DNA of 60,000 bases from Adiantum capillus-veneris (lineage: Eukaryota; Streptophyta; Polypodiopsida; Polypodiales; Pteridaceae), in assembly GCA_014529385.2 (NCBI GenBank), contig CM043964.1, positions 2,777,497 to 2,837,496 of the forward strand, read 5' to 3'. Both the position numbers and the translations under genes were made by a program. The notes below the pieces were generated by a model. The model saw only the letters and a program-made list of their open reading frames with translations, was not told where the DNA came from and made no database searches. Position 1 is the stretch's first letter. Every line of letters begins with the position of its first letter. Below, one piece after another: positions 23,302 to 34,959 of the stretch.

Positions 23302-23545
23302 TTTTGTTTGTGTCGCTGGCTTGTGCAATAGAAACTGTGAATGTGTATGTGTTTTGTCTTGGTGAGCGCTTTGGCGCATTGATTTGTGTGCAAACAGTGG
23401 TTTGCCTGTGCGAATGTGTTGTTTGAAGGTGTTTTCCCAGAGGGTAGGGGTGTTGTGAATACAGTGGGCTATAGAGAGGTATTGTGTTGTGTTAGATGTG
23501 TTCCCCATTCCCCCTCTCTATATGCATGAAGCTCCCAAAGAGAAG
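22441..23545. repeat. Repeat segment ending in the second copy of the 895-1010 block
   Basis: A relatively GC-rich segment with a GA microsatellite at 23230-23297. Its end (23425-23545) matches 895-1010. Frames over the GA tract encode Arg-Glu repeats and are artefacts. A plausible reading is a second, diverged copy of the element that begins this window. Confidence 0.4.
23230..23297. repeat. (GA)n microsatellite
   Basis: About 68 bp of uninterrupted AG/GA. Confidence 0.95.
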
Positions 23546-24056
23546 CAATCACTGGTGAAAAATCTCCCACTAAACTCGAAATCTATTCCTGACAAAAGTT
23601 GTAATTTGCAACCAACTAGGCTAGGGAAAATCAAACAACAGATGTCATGCATACACTAACTAGAACCTATCAAGTGTAAAAACATCAGACTCTAGTGGCA
23701 ATCTTGCCAAGAAAACCTATAAAATCTATAGTTGTGTACAATGTAGACTTGTGAGTCTAGAAAATCGATGAAACTCGTAACATATGAGATGTCAACGACT
23801 AAACATCACATAACCAAGCCACAATAGACATACATAAAAAATTGTTCAAAACATAGCTCTAAGGAGACATCAAAACCGCTCTCTCTGATAATGCTGTAAA
23901 AAAAAATGTTATGACGATTTAGAGTATTGTCAAGAATGGCTCCAAATTAGCTCCAAATACTCTCCTCCATAAGCACTCAAGAATGGCTAAAAATCCACTC
24001 TGAATAGTGCATGAAGCACCCACAACTATGAAGCTCTCTCATCGACAACCAAATGG
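23546..24056. other. Unassigned; possible leader of a minus-strand LTR element
   Basis: No coding frame. It lies just inside the candidate primer site at 24057-24069, so it may be the leader of that element. Confidence 0.3.
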
Positions 24057-24225
24057 CTATGATACCACTAGTGTAGAGTTCATACCTGGATGTGTGTGTG
24101 CTCAACGTGCTATGCAAGGAAGGAGAACATAGAGAGTTTTGTGTGGAGCTCTCAATGAGAATTAGAATCTCGTGTTAGTGCAATCAATAAGATGAGTGTT
24201 CGACTAGTTGGATTGAACCCTAACA
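24057..24225 (-). repeat. Candidate LTR and primer site of a minus-strand element
   Basis: On the minus strand 24225-24072 reads TGTTAGGGTTC ... ACTCTACA (154 bp, TG...CA). It is followed after a few bases by TGGTATCATAGCC (24057-24069), close to the plant initiator-tRNA primer site. No partner LTR was found, so this may be a stranded 5' end. Confidence 0.4.
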
Positions 24226-24229
24226 GTTT

Positions 24230-24584
24230 CCTATCCCTGATATATTTGCATCACCCCATCTTTGAAGAATTTTAGGAACTTTTCTTGCTCATCTTTAACT
24301 CTCTAGCTGAATCATTGTCTTTATTGTCCATTTTTGGTTGTCTTCTTTGTTTGTTTTTGGTGGTTGATGAGGAGATATCTTTTTGGGCCAAGTTGAAAGT
24401 TGTTTGGCACCCCATTCCTTGTTTCCACTATGGGTCTGCTTTTATGTAGTCAGAAGCCTCCACATGGAGCAAAATTTTAATTTGCTTGGTGACATTTTTA
24501 GGTTGATTTTCTTTCTTAAAAGCCATGCATATTTGTTTCCTTTTTTTACTTTCTCCTTATCATATCCTTTCATTAGGTCTCCTT
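24230..24584. other. AT-rich flank of element G1
   Basis: No gene or terminus seen. It does not continue the copia A3 gag that lies on the other side of G1. Confidence 0.4.
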
Positions 24585-25461
24585 TGTAATGGAATTGGCT
24601 TATTAACTTGAGAGTAGTGGAAATTAATGAGAATACTTTTAAGAAATAACCTTGTGAGCATAGGGGGTGAACATAGTTGAAGATACCAACATAAACATAT
24701 CAATTAGTTAACTTCACATGAACAATAATTTTGCAAGATAGAGAATTTAGAGAACATGACAACAATTGAGGACCGGATTTATGTGGAGTTGGTCCCCCCT
24801 CCAATAGGTATTTGTATTATGATTTCTCACATTAAGAGAGACTTGTTACAATACAATCTTTGTGTTCCTTGTGACCTAGGTGATGCAATGAAGATGAAAA
24901 AATTCACATCACAAGCATATCATAAACTTTGAAGAAAGCTTTAACTATCCCAAGCCTCAGTCTTAAGACCTCAAACACCTTCGAAGGTGGAGAGAGCTAG
25001 CAAGGAATGAGGGTAGGGAAGAGGAAGAAGAAACATTCATAGGAAAAATAATTAGTTCCTCAATTATCATAACTCTTCTTTCTAGCATACATAATAGCAT
25101 AGTAATGAAGTTGGAGAAGATGGTAAGGTTAAGCATTAAAGCATGGCTATTGGTTGGATTTGCACTCTATAGACAAGAGTGTTGGTGTAGGCTCTCAACC
25201 TCTACTTGCTTGGAGAAGACGAGGGAGCTCTTGCACTTTCCACAATGCATAATGAGAGTGTGTGATTGTGTGTAGGAGAGTATACCCCCTAAGAAACCCC
25301 CTAGGTTGCTTTGGTTGACCCCCCCTTGTAGCTCATGCTTGAAGCTCATTGGGCCCCTCCAAGCCTAGCCAATCACAAGCAGGAGGCATTACAAGAAACA
25401 AGGGTAGCCTTGGGACAAGTGTCCCCCTTTCCCCTTTGAGAGAGAGGACTTGATAAATGCA
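24585..25461 (-). repeat. 3' LTR of G1
   Basis: It matches 29307-30207 from the shared edge TGTAATGGAATTGG to the shared edge GGACTTGATAAATGCA. No strong polypurine run precedes it on the minus strand, so the true U3 edge could lie further right. Confidence 0.75.
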
Positions 25462-25734
25462 GAGACAATTAATTAAATCTCCTAAATTATCATATGACCC
25501 CTTTGGTGGCCAACCAATAGGCTTCCGACGCACCATGAGGGCAACATGAGGAGGAACTTGACAAGTGTACCTTATGCTTTCTTTGTACCAAGTATGCCTT
25601 GTGTGAGTGTGTGGGTGTTCTTTCTCATTCCCATTCATGTGGGGCTCACCCCCTCCTTGTAGGGATTGGATCTTTGACTTTTGACACCTCAAGCCCCTCA
25701 GGCTTAGGCCCAGTTCCCACTACAAGCTTGACCC

Positions 25735-25935
25735 TTAAGCACTTTAAGCTTGGGCTGGGTTCTCACCTCAAGTACAGCCCTAGCATCTCAATCATGTCAA
25801 GCACCTCAAGAATATCAATCATCAAGAACCTCAAGCATCTCAAGCACCTTAGTCATCAAGCACCTTAAGCTTGGGCCAGGTTCCCACCTCAAGCACCTCA
25901 AGCTTGGGGTGGGTTCCCACCTCAAGCTTAGCCCT
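25735..25935. repeat. 35-bp minisatellite-like repeats in the G1 3' region
   Basis: Units of the form CACCTCAAGCTTGGG-TGGGTTCCCACCTCAAG occur near 25738, 25861 and 25896. The last two are adjacent, and shorter CAAGCACCTCAAG echoes lie between. This is non-coding sequence between the integrase stop and the 3' LTR. Confidence 0.6.
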
Positions 25936-26193
25936 AGTTTACCTAAGGTCAAAGTAATTTTACACTAACTATTGGAGGTCTTCAATGAAACTAACCCTGA
26001 GGTCTTATGCTCCATTGGTTAGCCTTGATCTTTGATATACCATCTCTCATTTGGGCCCCTTTACCATTGGCCCTGTGTTGGGATAGATCTATAAGCACAT
26101 GTCTATATCTTAACCCTTGTTCTCATTTATTCTCCTAATTTAAATGATTAGTTTAATATGAGAAAATCATTTGGGTTGGTTAGATATTAGATT

Positions 26194-27429
26194 TTATGGA
26201 TTTACCTCTCCCTTGAAATCATAGTCGTCCTCGACTATGAGGTAGAAGAGATAAAGCCTTAGTCATTAGTCAATCTTACTTAGCGGGTAGAGGACCCATT
26301 TTCACTCTACATCTTTCCAAGATGGATGACTAATCCATTTGGTGCTTGGGAGACATAGTTGCCGCACGCATGTCTGCTCTTTAGTCCATTTAGTTCTCCC
26401 AAAGTAGAGTGACAAAATCTACTTGGTGTTTGAGAGACATCGTCATCACAAACATGATTCTAAGCATGCATACTATTTAATTTTGTGCACAATTAGAAAG
26501 AGAAATAGTCTTATAAGAAAAAAACATGGGTCATTTAAAAGAAATTTGTACATTTGGTTACTCTAATGTAGCATTGTAAGCATTGACAAGGTTCATACTA
26601 TCCTTAAGCTATATTCCTTGCATCCATCTAGCATCTTCAAAAGGATGATTTTTGAACTTAATAAGATACTGTCGGATAATCTTACCATGTCATAGTACCT
26701 TGTCTTCATGCCGAAGGATAGCTTTGGGTTGTAGCACCTCTTTTTGGTCTTCAACTTCCGGTGGGTCTTTGATAATTGGTTCACTTGGTGGCTCTCCTTT
26801 GTAGGGCTTAAGTAGACTCACATGAAAGGAATTGTGTATGAGCCAATGGTTGGGCAACTTGAGTTGGTAAGCCATCTCATTAATGGGCTTAAAGATTTGG
26901 AAAGGACCACAGTATCTTTTTGCTAGCTTAACATAATATTTTTTTATGGCCCGTAGGATTTTTGCCCGTGGTTTGCCTTAATCAAGCCTTAGGAAACTTA
27001 AGCAAGACCCAATCATTTTCTTTGAATGTTCAGGCCCTTCTATACTTGTTCGCAATAGTTTTTTGCCTTTGTTGAGATATGGATATAGCCTCCTTAATCT
27101 TTTGAAAATATTCTTGTAGATCACGTCTATACTCATCAGCGGCAGCGAAGATCTTCCCATGTACTTTGAGTAGCAAGGGACTTTTAGGTCTTCCCTCAAT
27201 GATCTCAAAAGGTACTTTTCCCGTAGAAGTATGTATTGTACTATTGTAGGTATACTCTACAAGAGGTAAGTACTTTTCCCATTGTGAGCATTGATCTACT
27301 TCGGTAACATAAGTCTTGAGTAGATCGAGTATCATAAGATTGACCATCCCTTTGTGGATGATAGGCCAAAGAGAAACTCGATCTTGCTCCTAGATTTTCA
27401 AAGAGACCTTTCCAAAAATTACTGGTCAT
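26194..27429 (-). pseudogene. G1 integrase C-terminal half with chromodomain-like tail
   Basis: Integrase inserts the element cDNA. The visible part opens in the core with NFWKGLFENLGAR and SLAYHPQRDGQS. WEKYLPLVEYTYNSTIHTSTGKVPFEIIEG follows (27030-27347 minus), then [29 protein letters not shown] (26690-26875). Next come LRHEDKVL and IIRQYLIKFKNHPFEDARW (about 26,600-26,700), the chromodomain-like end typical of Tekay/Del-type chromoviruses. A stop lies at about 26,194 after VEDDYDFKGEVNP. Several frame breaks occur. The first acidic positions of the DDE core are missing because of the deletion junction near 27,430. Confidence 0.8.
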
Positions 27430-28583
27430 TCTAGGATGAAGGCATTATGCTCTCTTACCTTTCCCCAAGCATAGGAAAGTGATGATCCTTTGCAACAATG
27501 AGCATCCTGTTTTGGAGCTTCGATGGTGGAAGCCCTAGGAGTCTCACTGCGAGCATTCTCTTTGGGGCAAGAACGATAGCCATGTCCTTGCTCCCCACAC
27601 TTGAAGCACTTATGGTCCTTGCAAAAAGATTCAAACTCTTTAGGAGAGAGTTTTTTTTTGCCTTTGTAAACTCCCTTCTCCTTGGACCGATTGTTGTTGT
27701 TGTTGTTGGAAGTGCCTTGGGAAGAATTTTGAGCATTGGTTTTCCCCTTTGCATCATTTTTGTCTTTGTTTTCCATGGGCTTGACATTCCGTCTAGCCTC
27801 TTGATGGAAATTGATGCGTGAAGCAACCATGGTGTGATAAATTACTTCGCTAATAGAACCAGGACGTTGAGAGTTTATGTATTCGGCCATCTCTTCAGGT
27901 AATCCCGCACAGAATTTTTGCCTTTGCTCGGCAAAGTCTATCTTTTGAAAGACAGTAGCCTTGAGATGTAAATCCCAAAACTTATGTACATACTTGTGGA
28001 TAGACTCATGAGAGATAAGCTTCAAGTTGTGCCATTTGGTAAGCACTTTGTCCTTTGCATCGCTTGCAAGTAATTGCTTCATGATGGAAACTCATAGAGT
28101 TTTCCATGTCCTTGGGGCTTTGCCGTTTCCACGAAGGCTAGCCCATCATTGACGAGTTGATTTTTTGAAGGGCATAGCTACATGGTGTAGCTTGGAGGAC
28201 TCCGTGAAGCCCTCGTCTCCAAAGACTGCATCAAATTATTGGATGAGGGCCAACACTTTGTCGATAGCACTAAAGGTGCGATCATAGGTGAGAAAAGAGA
28301 TACTCTTTCGTCCCTCCTTGAACTTATTTATCTTTTGGGACCTTCTCCATGCAGGGTATGATTTGCGATGTCCTCCCCTCCTATATTCTCTAGGAGAATA
28401 GCCATAGCTTTCATCGGAAGAGGAGGAAGGTGAAGAAGAAGGAGAATAGGGTGACCACTTCCTAGCCCTTTTTAACTTTGTTTCCTCTCTTCTCTTTTGA
28501 AATGACAAGGAGAGGGACTGTGTGTTGATCTTTTTCTCCTGGGAGGAGTGGGTGATCTCACCGCTATCTTCATGGAGCCACAT
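27426..28583 (-). pseudogene. G1 gag, central domain and zinc knuckle
   Basis: The piece at 28236-28583 is serine-rich and basic and ends FSAIDKVLALIQ. After frame breaks the main piece (27426-28082, 218 residues) reads QLLASDAKDKVLTKWHNLKL, HKYVHKFWDLHLKATVFQKIDFAEQRQKFCAGLPEEM and SISEVIYHTMVASRINFHQE. This is the retrotransposon gag domain, followed by the CCHC knuckle CFKCGEQGHGYRSC near residues 155-170. The frame ends AWGKVREHNAFILE, the usual lead into the protease, where the deletion occurs. Confidence 0.82.
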
Positions 28584-28635
28584 CTTCAGAGGAACTTAAG
28601 GTTTCATTGCTTTCTTACTCTTTAAATTCCTCCTC

Positions 28636-28863
28636 TCAAATGGGAGAGAGTCTTGGTTTGGGGGTCTCTTCAAGAGGCCTCCTAAGCTCTCTCGCCTCTT
28701 GGACAGGAAGGAAAATTCCATAAGCACGAAGTTGTTGAGTAACTCCGGCTTGCAAAGATGAGTTTCCCATAGCTTGATGCAACCTAGTAACGAGATAATT
28801 CACAAACATGGGGACATCATCATTAGCACCTTCATGGGAAAAATCAAAGCTATCAATGTTCAT
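28636..28863 (-). pseudogene. G1 gag N-terminus
   Basis: I place the start at the ATG at 28863 (MNIDSFDFSHEGA) because the G2 copy has the matching MNVDSFDFANERA at its first ATG. The segment NYLVTRLHQAMGNSSLQAG...QQLRAYGI is shared with G2. A stop after about 76 residues separates it from the rest of gag. Confidence 0.75.
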
Positions 28864-29292
28864 TCTACTCTCTTGATTATTGTCAGCTATGTTAACAAAA
28901 TTTATGTATGTACTTAATTTATGCTTTGCCAATTCAAAAACTTAGTTTACACTCCTCTTAGCCTTTGAAAATCGGCTCTTATGTATCTACACCCACGGCT
29001 TGAAAAGTGGTTAATTATAGAGAGTAATGGAGTAGGTGTAACATAGCAAAGTTGCTGAGGGATATCTCCTTTCGGACTTCTTATGGATCAATAATGGTAA
29101 ATCCATTAGCAAATCTAAAAAGACTCCATTATTAAGTCCAAATCTCCCAAGGTGTGCACCATATCCCACATAGTGGGCTCAACAAAATTGATAATACGTC
29201 CCAGCTCCACTTACCCTAATATAATTAACAACATCAACCATTTATAGGCTACTTAAGGACCTCGCTTCTTAAGAAAGAAAAGAGAAACCAAA

Positions 29293-29305
29293 TGCTCTAA
29301 TACCA
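29293..29305 (-). promoter_or_regulatory. Primer binding site of G1
   Basis: Minus strand TGGTATTAGAGCA, one base inside the 5' LTR edge at 29307. It is an initiator-Met-tRNA-type site and fixes the orientation of G1. Confidence 0.82.
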
Positions 29306-29306
29306 A

Positions 29307-29989
29307 TGTAATGGAATTGGCCTATTAACTTGAGAGTAGCGGAAATTAATGAGAATACTTTTAGGAAATTACTTTGTGAGCATAGCGGGTGAACATAGTT
29401 GAAGACAACAAAATAAACATAGAAATTAGTTAACTTGGCATGAACAATACTTTTGCAAGAGAGAGAATTTAGAGAACATGACAACATTTAAGGACCGGAT
29501 TTATGTGGAGCCGGTCCCCCCTCCAATAGGCATTTGTATCATGCTCCCATTAAGAGAGACTTGTTACAATACAATATATGTGTTTCTTGTGACCTACGTG
29601 ATGCAATGAAGATGAAAAGCTTCATGCATCACAAGCATAACATAAACTTTGAAGAAAGCTTTAACTATCCCAAGCCTCAGTCCCAAGACCTCAAACACCT
29701 TCGAAGGTGGAGAGAGCTAGCAGGGAATGAGGGTTGGGAAGAGGAAGAAGAAACATTTCATAGGAGAAAGAATTAGTTCCTCATTTATCATAACTCTTCT
29801 TGCTAGAATACATAATAGCATAGTAATGAAGAGGGATAAGATGTCAAGATTAAGCATTGAAGCATGGCTCTTGGTTGGATTTGCACTCCATATCCAAGAG
29901 TGTTGATGTAGGCTCTTAACCTCTACTTGCTTGGAGAAGAAGAGGGATCTCTTGCACTTTGCACAATGCATAATGAGTGTGTGCATAAT

Positions 29990-30034
<45 letters not shown>

Positions 30035-30207
30035 AGAGTATATCCCCTAGGTTGCTTTGGTCGACCTCGCCTTGTAGCTCATGCTTGAAGCTCATTGGAC
30101 CCCTCCAGGCCTAACCAATCACAAGCAGGAGGTGTTACAAGCAACAAGGGTAGCCTTGGGACAAGTGTCCCCCTTTCCCCTTTGAGAGAAAGGACTTGAT
30201 AAATGCA
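29307..30207 (-). repeat. 5' LTR of G1 with (TG)n expansion
   Basis: It matches the left LTR throughout. At 29992-30032 it carries a TG-repeat run of about 40 bp where the other copy has only a short GTGTG run, so the expansion arose after insertion. It stops at the junction with copia A3. Confidence 0.78.
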
Positions 30208-30633
30208 AATTACTCATGCATAAACTTCGACTCCACTTATTTATGCAGCAAAGCAATTTTAGCCTCATTGTGACTTGCATAAAGATCACTCAAAATATCC
30301 CAAGCCTGTTTTGTAGATTTTTTTGAACGAATGTGAGACACAATGGTGTGCTTCATAGACATCACAATCAATGCATGAGCCTGTGCATCCTTTACATACC
30401 AACAAGATTGTTCTACCGTAGGCAAAACAACTCTAATAGCAGCAAGACCTGCCACATCCTCAACATCGCCTACATCCTCAAAACTAGGATGTACATCAAT
30501 GCCCTACACAATATTCTAGACGCCCTTTGACACAAGAACATGTTGTATCATGTAAGCCCACATAGGGTAATTGTCCCCATCCAATGTGTCCTCAACAGAG
30601 CAAACATCTTGAACCTATGTTGTTGTCAACCAT
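30208..30633 (-). pseudogene. copia A3 gag N-terminal part
   Basis: The start ATG at 30633 matches the A2 start at 8225 (MVDNN here, MADNN in A2). The piece 30237-30455 reads IRVVLPTVEQSCWYVKDAQAHALIV and KSTKQAWDILSDLYASHNEAKIALL, the same gag segments as A2 with substitutions and frame breaks. It is truncated at the G1 border. Confidence 0.78.
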
Positions 30634-30976
30634 GGTAAATGTTGCACCTGATGTGAAAACTGCCCAAAAAGAGGAGAAACAAATGAAGAACAACACTTGC
30701 TATATAGCACAAACCGTAGAAGACTGTAAGGCACCTGTTATGCAAAAAATGGCACTGATAAAAAATCTGTACAAAATGATGAAATAGCCTATGCAGTACT
30801 GTTTGTAGTGAAAACAGAGGTCGAAATGAGCCCAAATAAAAAATCTGAGTAGCCTAAAATTTTTGTCGACCTGCGAATGCTCGCCAAAGCTCACAAAAAT
30901 CGGAGAAAGTGAGCAGGCATGTGCTGGAGCAGCTGGCGACTAAGCCCGGGAGGATGCAACCTACTTCCATACCAAC

Positions 30977-31202
30977 TGCTGGAATTAGGGTTGCTGAGAA
31001 ACGCACACAACTTGGACAAGACGAAGGAAGCTCAAGGCACACAATAGAGAGTGTGCTACTTAGTGTAAAATGGAAAGATAGATAGCCCTAGAGTGATGGG
31101 CGTATATACAATGCACGGGGGAAAAACCTCCTAAAGAGGGAAAAAATGCCCCGGCGGTCCTAGTGTGTTCACAAAAATCACTACCACATGTATATGGTAA
31201 CA
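30977..31202 (-). repeat. 5' LTR of copia A3
   Basis: 226 bp, minus strand TGTTACCATATACATG to AATTCCAGCA. The adjoining primer site reads GTTGGTATGGAAG, degenerate compared with A2. Confidence 0.88.
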
Positions 31203-32524
31203 AATATACTAGGGTGAAATAATCCCTCTCAAGATGCATCATGTCTTAATATTCTAGAAATCGTGACCATATGAGGATTATGACAAATATACTTGTAAGT
31301 AACGACACTCAAATTGATTGCTATCCCAATTATGAGAATGTAGATACAACTATGGAAGCAGCTGTCTGCTGTAAACAAAAAAGAAAATTTCTCTCTATCT
31401 GCACAAGCTATTAGCTCAATAATGTATGGTTATACCCATAGCAGTAATGTAATGAGATTTTTACTTTGATTGCTCTATAATTATCTTAAATGTTGCATCA
31501 TATGGTAGTGAAATTGTTATTGTATATTACTTGATATTGCTCCATTTATTTGCTCCATGTCACATCCCTCCCAACATTTCTAATACTCCTTGGTAGAAGG
31601 GCATGATTACTGAAGCATACTTACTTCTATACCAAAATTTACTGAAGGATACTTACTGCTATAGAAAAATTTGATATCCCACACCATTCCATTATCAGAC
31701 CTACTTATAACCTATCCAAACAATTATTGTATCAAATTAGTATCACTTTGACATATAACAAACATCCAATGGTTACCCCATCTTTACAAACAATTTTGTA
31801 AATAGCACCTTCATCATATGCTTGTTTGTGATCAAATTTTCCTATTTCCAACCCAACCTTGCATCAATTTTATCATTAATAGCTTTTAATATATTAATGC
31901 ATTTAGTGTATAGTTAAACTATCCTTAAATCAGAGAACCCCTAGATATGAAACTTCTTAATGAATTCTGATGATATACCTCTAGAAAAATCATTTCAATT
32001 ATCTCTGATAAGTAAACTCTCTCCTTATCGACCCAAATGCCATGTATAATGTAATGTCTATTCTCTTCTTTTGCTTAAGGTTTCCATATTATACAACATC
32101 TCTTACGATATCTTTTTATACAAGAATCTCCCAGTTTACAATACACATTCCATAAATGATCAGTTTAATTATTTCCTTGTACGTTGCTCTCTTTGTAAGT
32201 TGCTATACCCAAGCAATTTGTAGCAAGCAAGAATACTACGGGACACTTTTAGAAGACAATGCTCTTTTACTTGTCTACTTTGTGTTATAATCTGTAAAAT
32301 TAATTATCTCTAACGTCATGGCTTGTACTCACATTGATTGGAACCTCTACTGAAATGATTTTTCATAGAGCCACTTACGTTAGCTGAGGTGATTTGCGAT
32401 GATTGTCAATGCTCTCACATAATTCATGACCCTAACCTATTCCAATTTGGTATCAACAAACAGGTAGTAAATGTTTTGTCTTTTAAAACTTTGTCTAGTC
32501 CATTGGTCACATACACACATATTT
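31203..32524. other. AT-rich, nothing recognised
   Basis: No frame over 60 residues and no repeat or terminus seen. Confidence 0.4.
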
Positions 32525-32765
32525 TCCGATTTTAGGCAGTGTGTAAATACTCATCGTGGTGTAAATTCACCGATTTAGGCTACACCTAGATTGGCCAATT
32601 TATGCAGCACAAGTGTAGATTCACCGATTTAAACATCACACCAATAAATTATAGATTCACTATTTTAAACAATATTAAGTGTAGATCCATTGATTTAGAT
32701 AACATTAGTACAAATTCGCCGATTTAGGTAGTATGTCTTATCGGTGTAGACTCGCCAAATTAGGA
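32525..32765 (+). repeat. Degenerate ~35-45-bp tandem repeat, about six units
   Basis: Units of the form GTGTAGATTCACCGATTTAG start near 32530, 32562, 32611, 32650, 32680, 32710 and 32742, with linkers of 10-25 bp such as GCAGCACAA or ATAACATTA. Conservation is about 70%. No coding sense. Confidence 0.65.
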
Positions 32766-33977
32766 AACATTGATCACAAAATCATGCTTCAATGATTGGC
32801 CACCTGGGTAAAATGGAAGATATTTGGATTTGGAATTGAATTTGGTATATGAAGATTTCCTATCATAATAGTATTTATGAAATTGGATTACGAATTTATA
32901 CACATTGATTACTAAATGATAAGTGTGACCAATGATATCCTGATTTATTAGGGTATGACATATATTGCTTATTCTAGTGGTATGGGACACTAGAAGATGC
33001 CATATGTGGATGATGACATGCATAAGAAAATTTTATTTAAATTTAAGAGTTTTATTTTTGAGATATAATTTCAACTATTATTTGTTTGACAAGAATGGTG
33101 TGTAGGTAACTTAGCAATTGAGGACAATTGATTTCCAACAAAGAGGTATGCAATGGAAATGGAAAATGACTTAATTATTGCTGTGGTGACATGTGGAAAA
33201 AGCTAAGGGCTATGCGAAAGGATATCACATTTATAGACATTTCATTATTTAAGTGCTCTTTATGAGCTATGACCATTTATGTCCGACCGGCCAATATGTA
33301 TTCATTATGAGAATTCAAGAAATCTATAAATTAATATATGCAAGAGGAAAATGCTCACTTTTGCATGGGGGGAGATTGCACCTAGTGCTTGTGTCTATTC
33401 TTCTCTTCTCTCTCGCCATGCCGGTGTAACACTTTATTCTAGGAGGTACACCTGCACGTGCTATCCCTCTTTCTCTTGCTCTTTGTCTCTTTTTGTGTGT
33501 GTATAACTCAATTATGTGCTTGTGTGGCTATTCAGGTATGCAAATTGATCGATTTTATTGTATATAGCATGCTATTTCTTTATTTGTAGGGCCGGTCTAT
33601 AGAAAGAAGAATGGTAGTGTGGCGTTCAAGTTTGCACCAATCATTGAGATCAACATGGATCATGAGTTTTGCCCAAGAGATTGAAAATCTCTGTATGTTG
33701 ATGCAAGAATAGAAGCATTTGGAGAGAGTAAGCCTGAAACATTGAAAACTTTTCCATCTTTCATAGGAGAACACGAAATGAAATCGGATGTTAAGATGGT
33801 GCCCTCGTAATGGAAGACAATTCCAAAGATGATGGACACTAAAAGCTTGCAAGAACAAATGTCAACTTTGATACAGTGCATGCTAGCTGTTACATATTAG
33901 ACCACATCTATTGGAAGAAGTGGGAAAAAGCTTAGAGAAGATGGGATTGAAAATTCATCTTCAAGACATCCCCTTAG
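32766..33977. other. AT-rich, no gene seen
   Basis: Small frames (32760-33023, 33580-33858, both minus) match nothing I know. The last ~80 bases lead into the gypsy protease fragment. Confidence 0.35.
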
Positions 33978-34250
33978 GTGATAAAATGGGTAAAACTAAA
34001 GGCAAAACTAGTACCTGTAAATAAGGTGGGTGATTATTGTGAGGGAGAAGAAGGGAAGGCCACCTTGACAATGGAACATAAAGGGGTAAAAACTATTTCT
34101 ATACTTGATAGCGGTACTGGAGTGGCCATTGCCATCAAAGAGATATGGGAAACATTGGAAAAACTAGCTCTTAGGAAAACAAGAATGAAGTTACAACTTG
34201 TGGATGGTTATGTTGAGAGACCGATGGGTATGTTGGAAAAAATTATATAA
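33978..34250 (+). pseudogene. gypsy protease N-terminal half
   Basis: The frame reads VNKVGDYCEGEEGKATLTM, ISILDSGTGVAIAIKEIWETL and LQLVDGYVERPMGMLEKII. It lines up with gypsy C (INKLGQYFEGDESNATIPI, GILDGGAGVSIV, NGSIVKPIGMLED). LDSGTG is the aspartic protease active site. The frame stops right after MLEKII. The matching C-terminal half occurs on the same strand at 40,414. No full gypsy polyprotein surrounds it. Confidence 0.65.
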
Positions 34251-34261
34251 ACCTCTTGTGG

Positions 34262-34365
34262 ATAGAGTCTTACCAATGATGAGCAAACATTCTTGAGCAG
34301 AGAAAAAACCAAGCGACCTTCTCACAAACATTCGGCTTTGTTGTTAGCAACATCTCATGTGACAT
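34262..34365 (+). repeat. Dispersed repeat fragment, second copy of 7340-7450
   Basis: Shares ATGAGCAAACATTCT, GAGCAGAGAAAAAACC and CGGCTTTGTTGTTAGCAAC with the copy upstream of A2. It begins immediately after the protease fragment, so it may mark the edge of the element that split that gene. Confidence 0.45.
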
Positions 34366-34594
34366 TCTATTAACATTGCAACCACTTGTGAACTCTATTT
34401 TTGGCCTCTCCAATTGTTGACTCTAGTTTTACAAAATAGGATCAATAAAAACGTTCACTCCATGGTCATCCGTGAGAAAGAGCATCTCTCGATGCATTTG
34501 ATAATCGAGACTCAAAAACACAGGCATTTTAAGTTTGGGTTGTAGAGTTTCAATGCAACTAATGAGAATGCATTCTTCATCGCATAGACAAGTG

Positions 34595-34597
<3 letters not shown>
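34366..34597. other. Unassigned, leading into a microsatellite
   Basis: No gene or repeat match seen. Confidence 0.35.
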
Positions 34598-34673
<76 letters not shown>

Positions 34674-34687
34674 CTCTCTCTCTCTCT
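34598..34687. repeat. (CT)n microsatellite
   Basis: About 90 bp of CT dinucleotide with one G interruption near 34671. Confidence 0.95.
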
Positions 34688-34959
34688 ACTGTATTTTGAC
34701 CTAGTAGACAACAGTTCATTCTTTTGATCATAACTTCTTTATTTGAACTCTGATTTAGGTGCTCTATAGCCTTAATCAAAGAGCACAACACCCTCTATGC
34801 AATGATGTAAAGACATAATTTTTCTGAGCAATGAAAGGCTTTGCTGTGACAGTATCTCAGAATTGAAAAAACTATCAAAACTTTGCATTTTTGTTGATGC
34901 TGACTTGAACGCAATGTCGGCGGGACAAAACTCGCAAGGATGGAAAATCCACACTCACC

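Larger units (their letters stand above)
24585..30207 (-). mobile_element. Ty3/gypsy chromovirus G1, internally deleted
   Basis: Two direct repeats of about 0.88-0.90 kb (24585-25461 and 29307-30207) flank an internal region whose minus strand carries a primer site next to the right repeat, then gag with a CCHC knuckle, then an integrase tail with a chromodomain-like segment. Protease, RT, RNase H and the first half of integrase are gone. The difference in LTR length is largely a (TG)n expansion near 30,000. No matching target duplication was found (TCCTT left, AATTA right). The right LTR abuts copia A3 in mid-gag, so the outer edge may be truncated or recombined. Confidence 0.82.
30208..31202 (-). 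mobile_element. Ty1/copia family A, fragment A3 (5' end)
   Basis: On the minus strand: 5' LTR (31202-30977), decayed primer site, leader, and the first ~420 bases of gag, matching A2 position for position until G1 begins. Everything downstream is missing, and the DNA on the far side of G1 is not its continuation, so sequence has been lost. Confidence 0.85.

Noticed and set aside
23019-23508. Open frames with long Arg-Glu or Leu-Ser repeats over GA/CT tracts here and at 34429, 55956 and 56049
   Set aside because: They are readings of dinucleotide microsatellites, present in several frames and strands at once.
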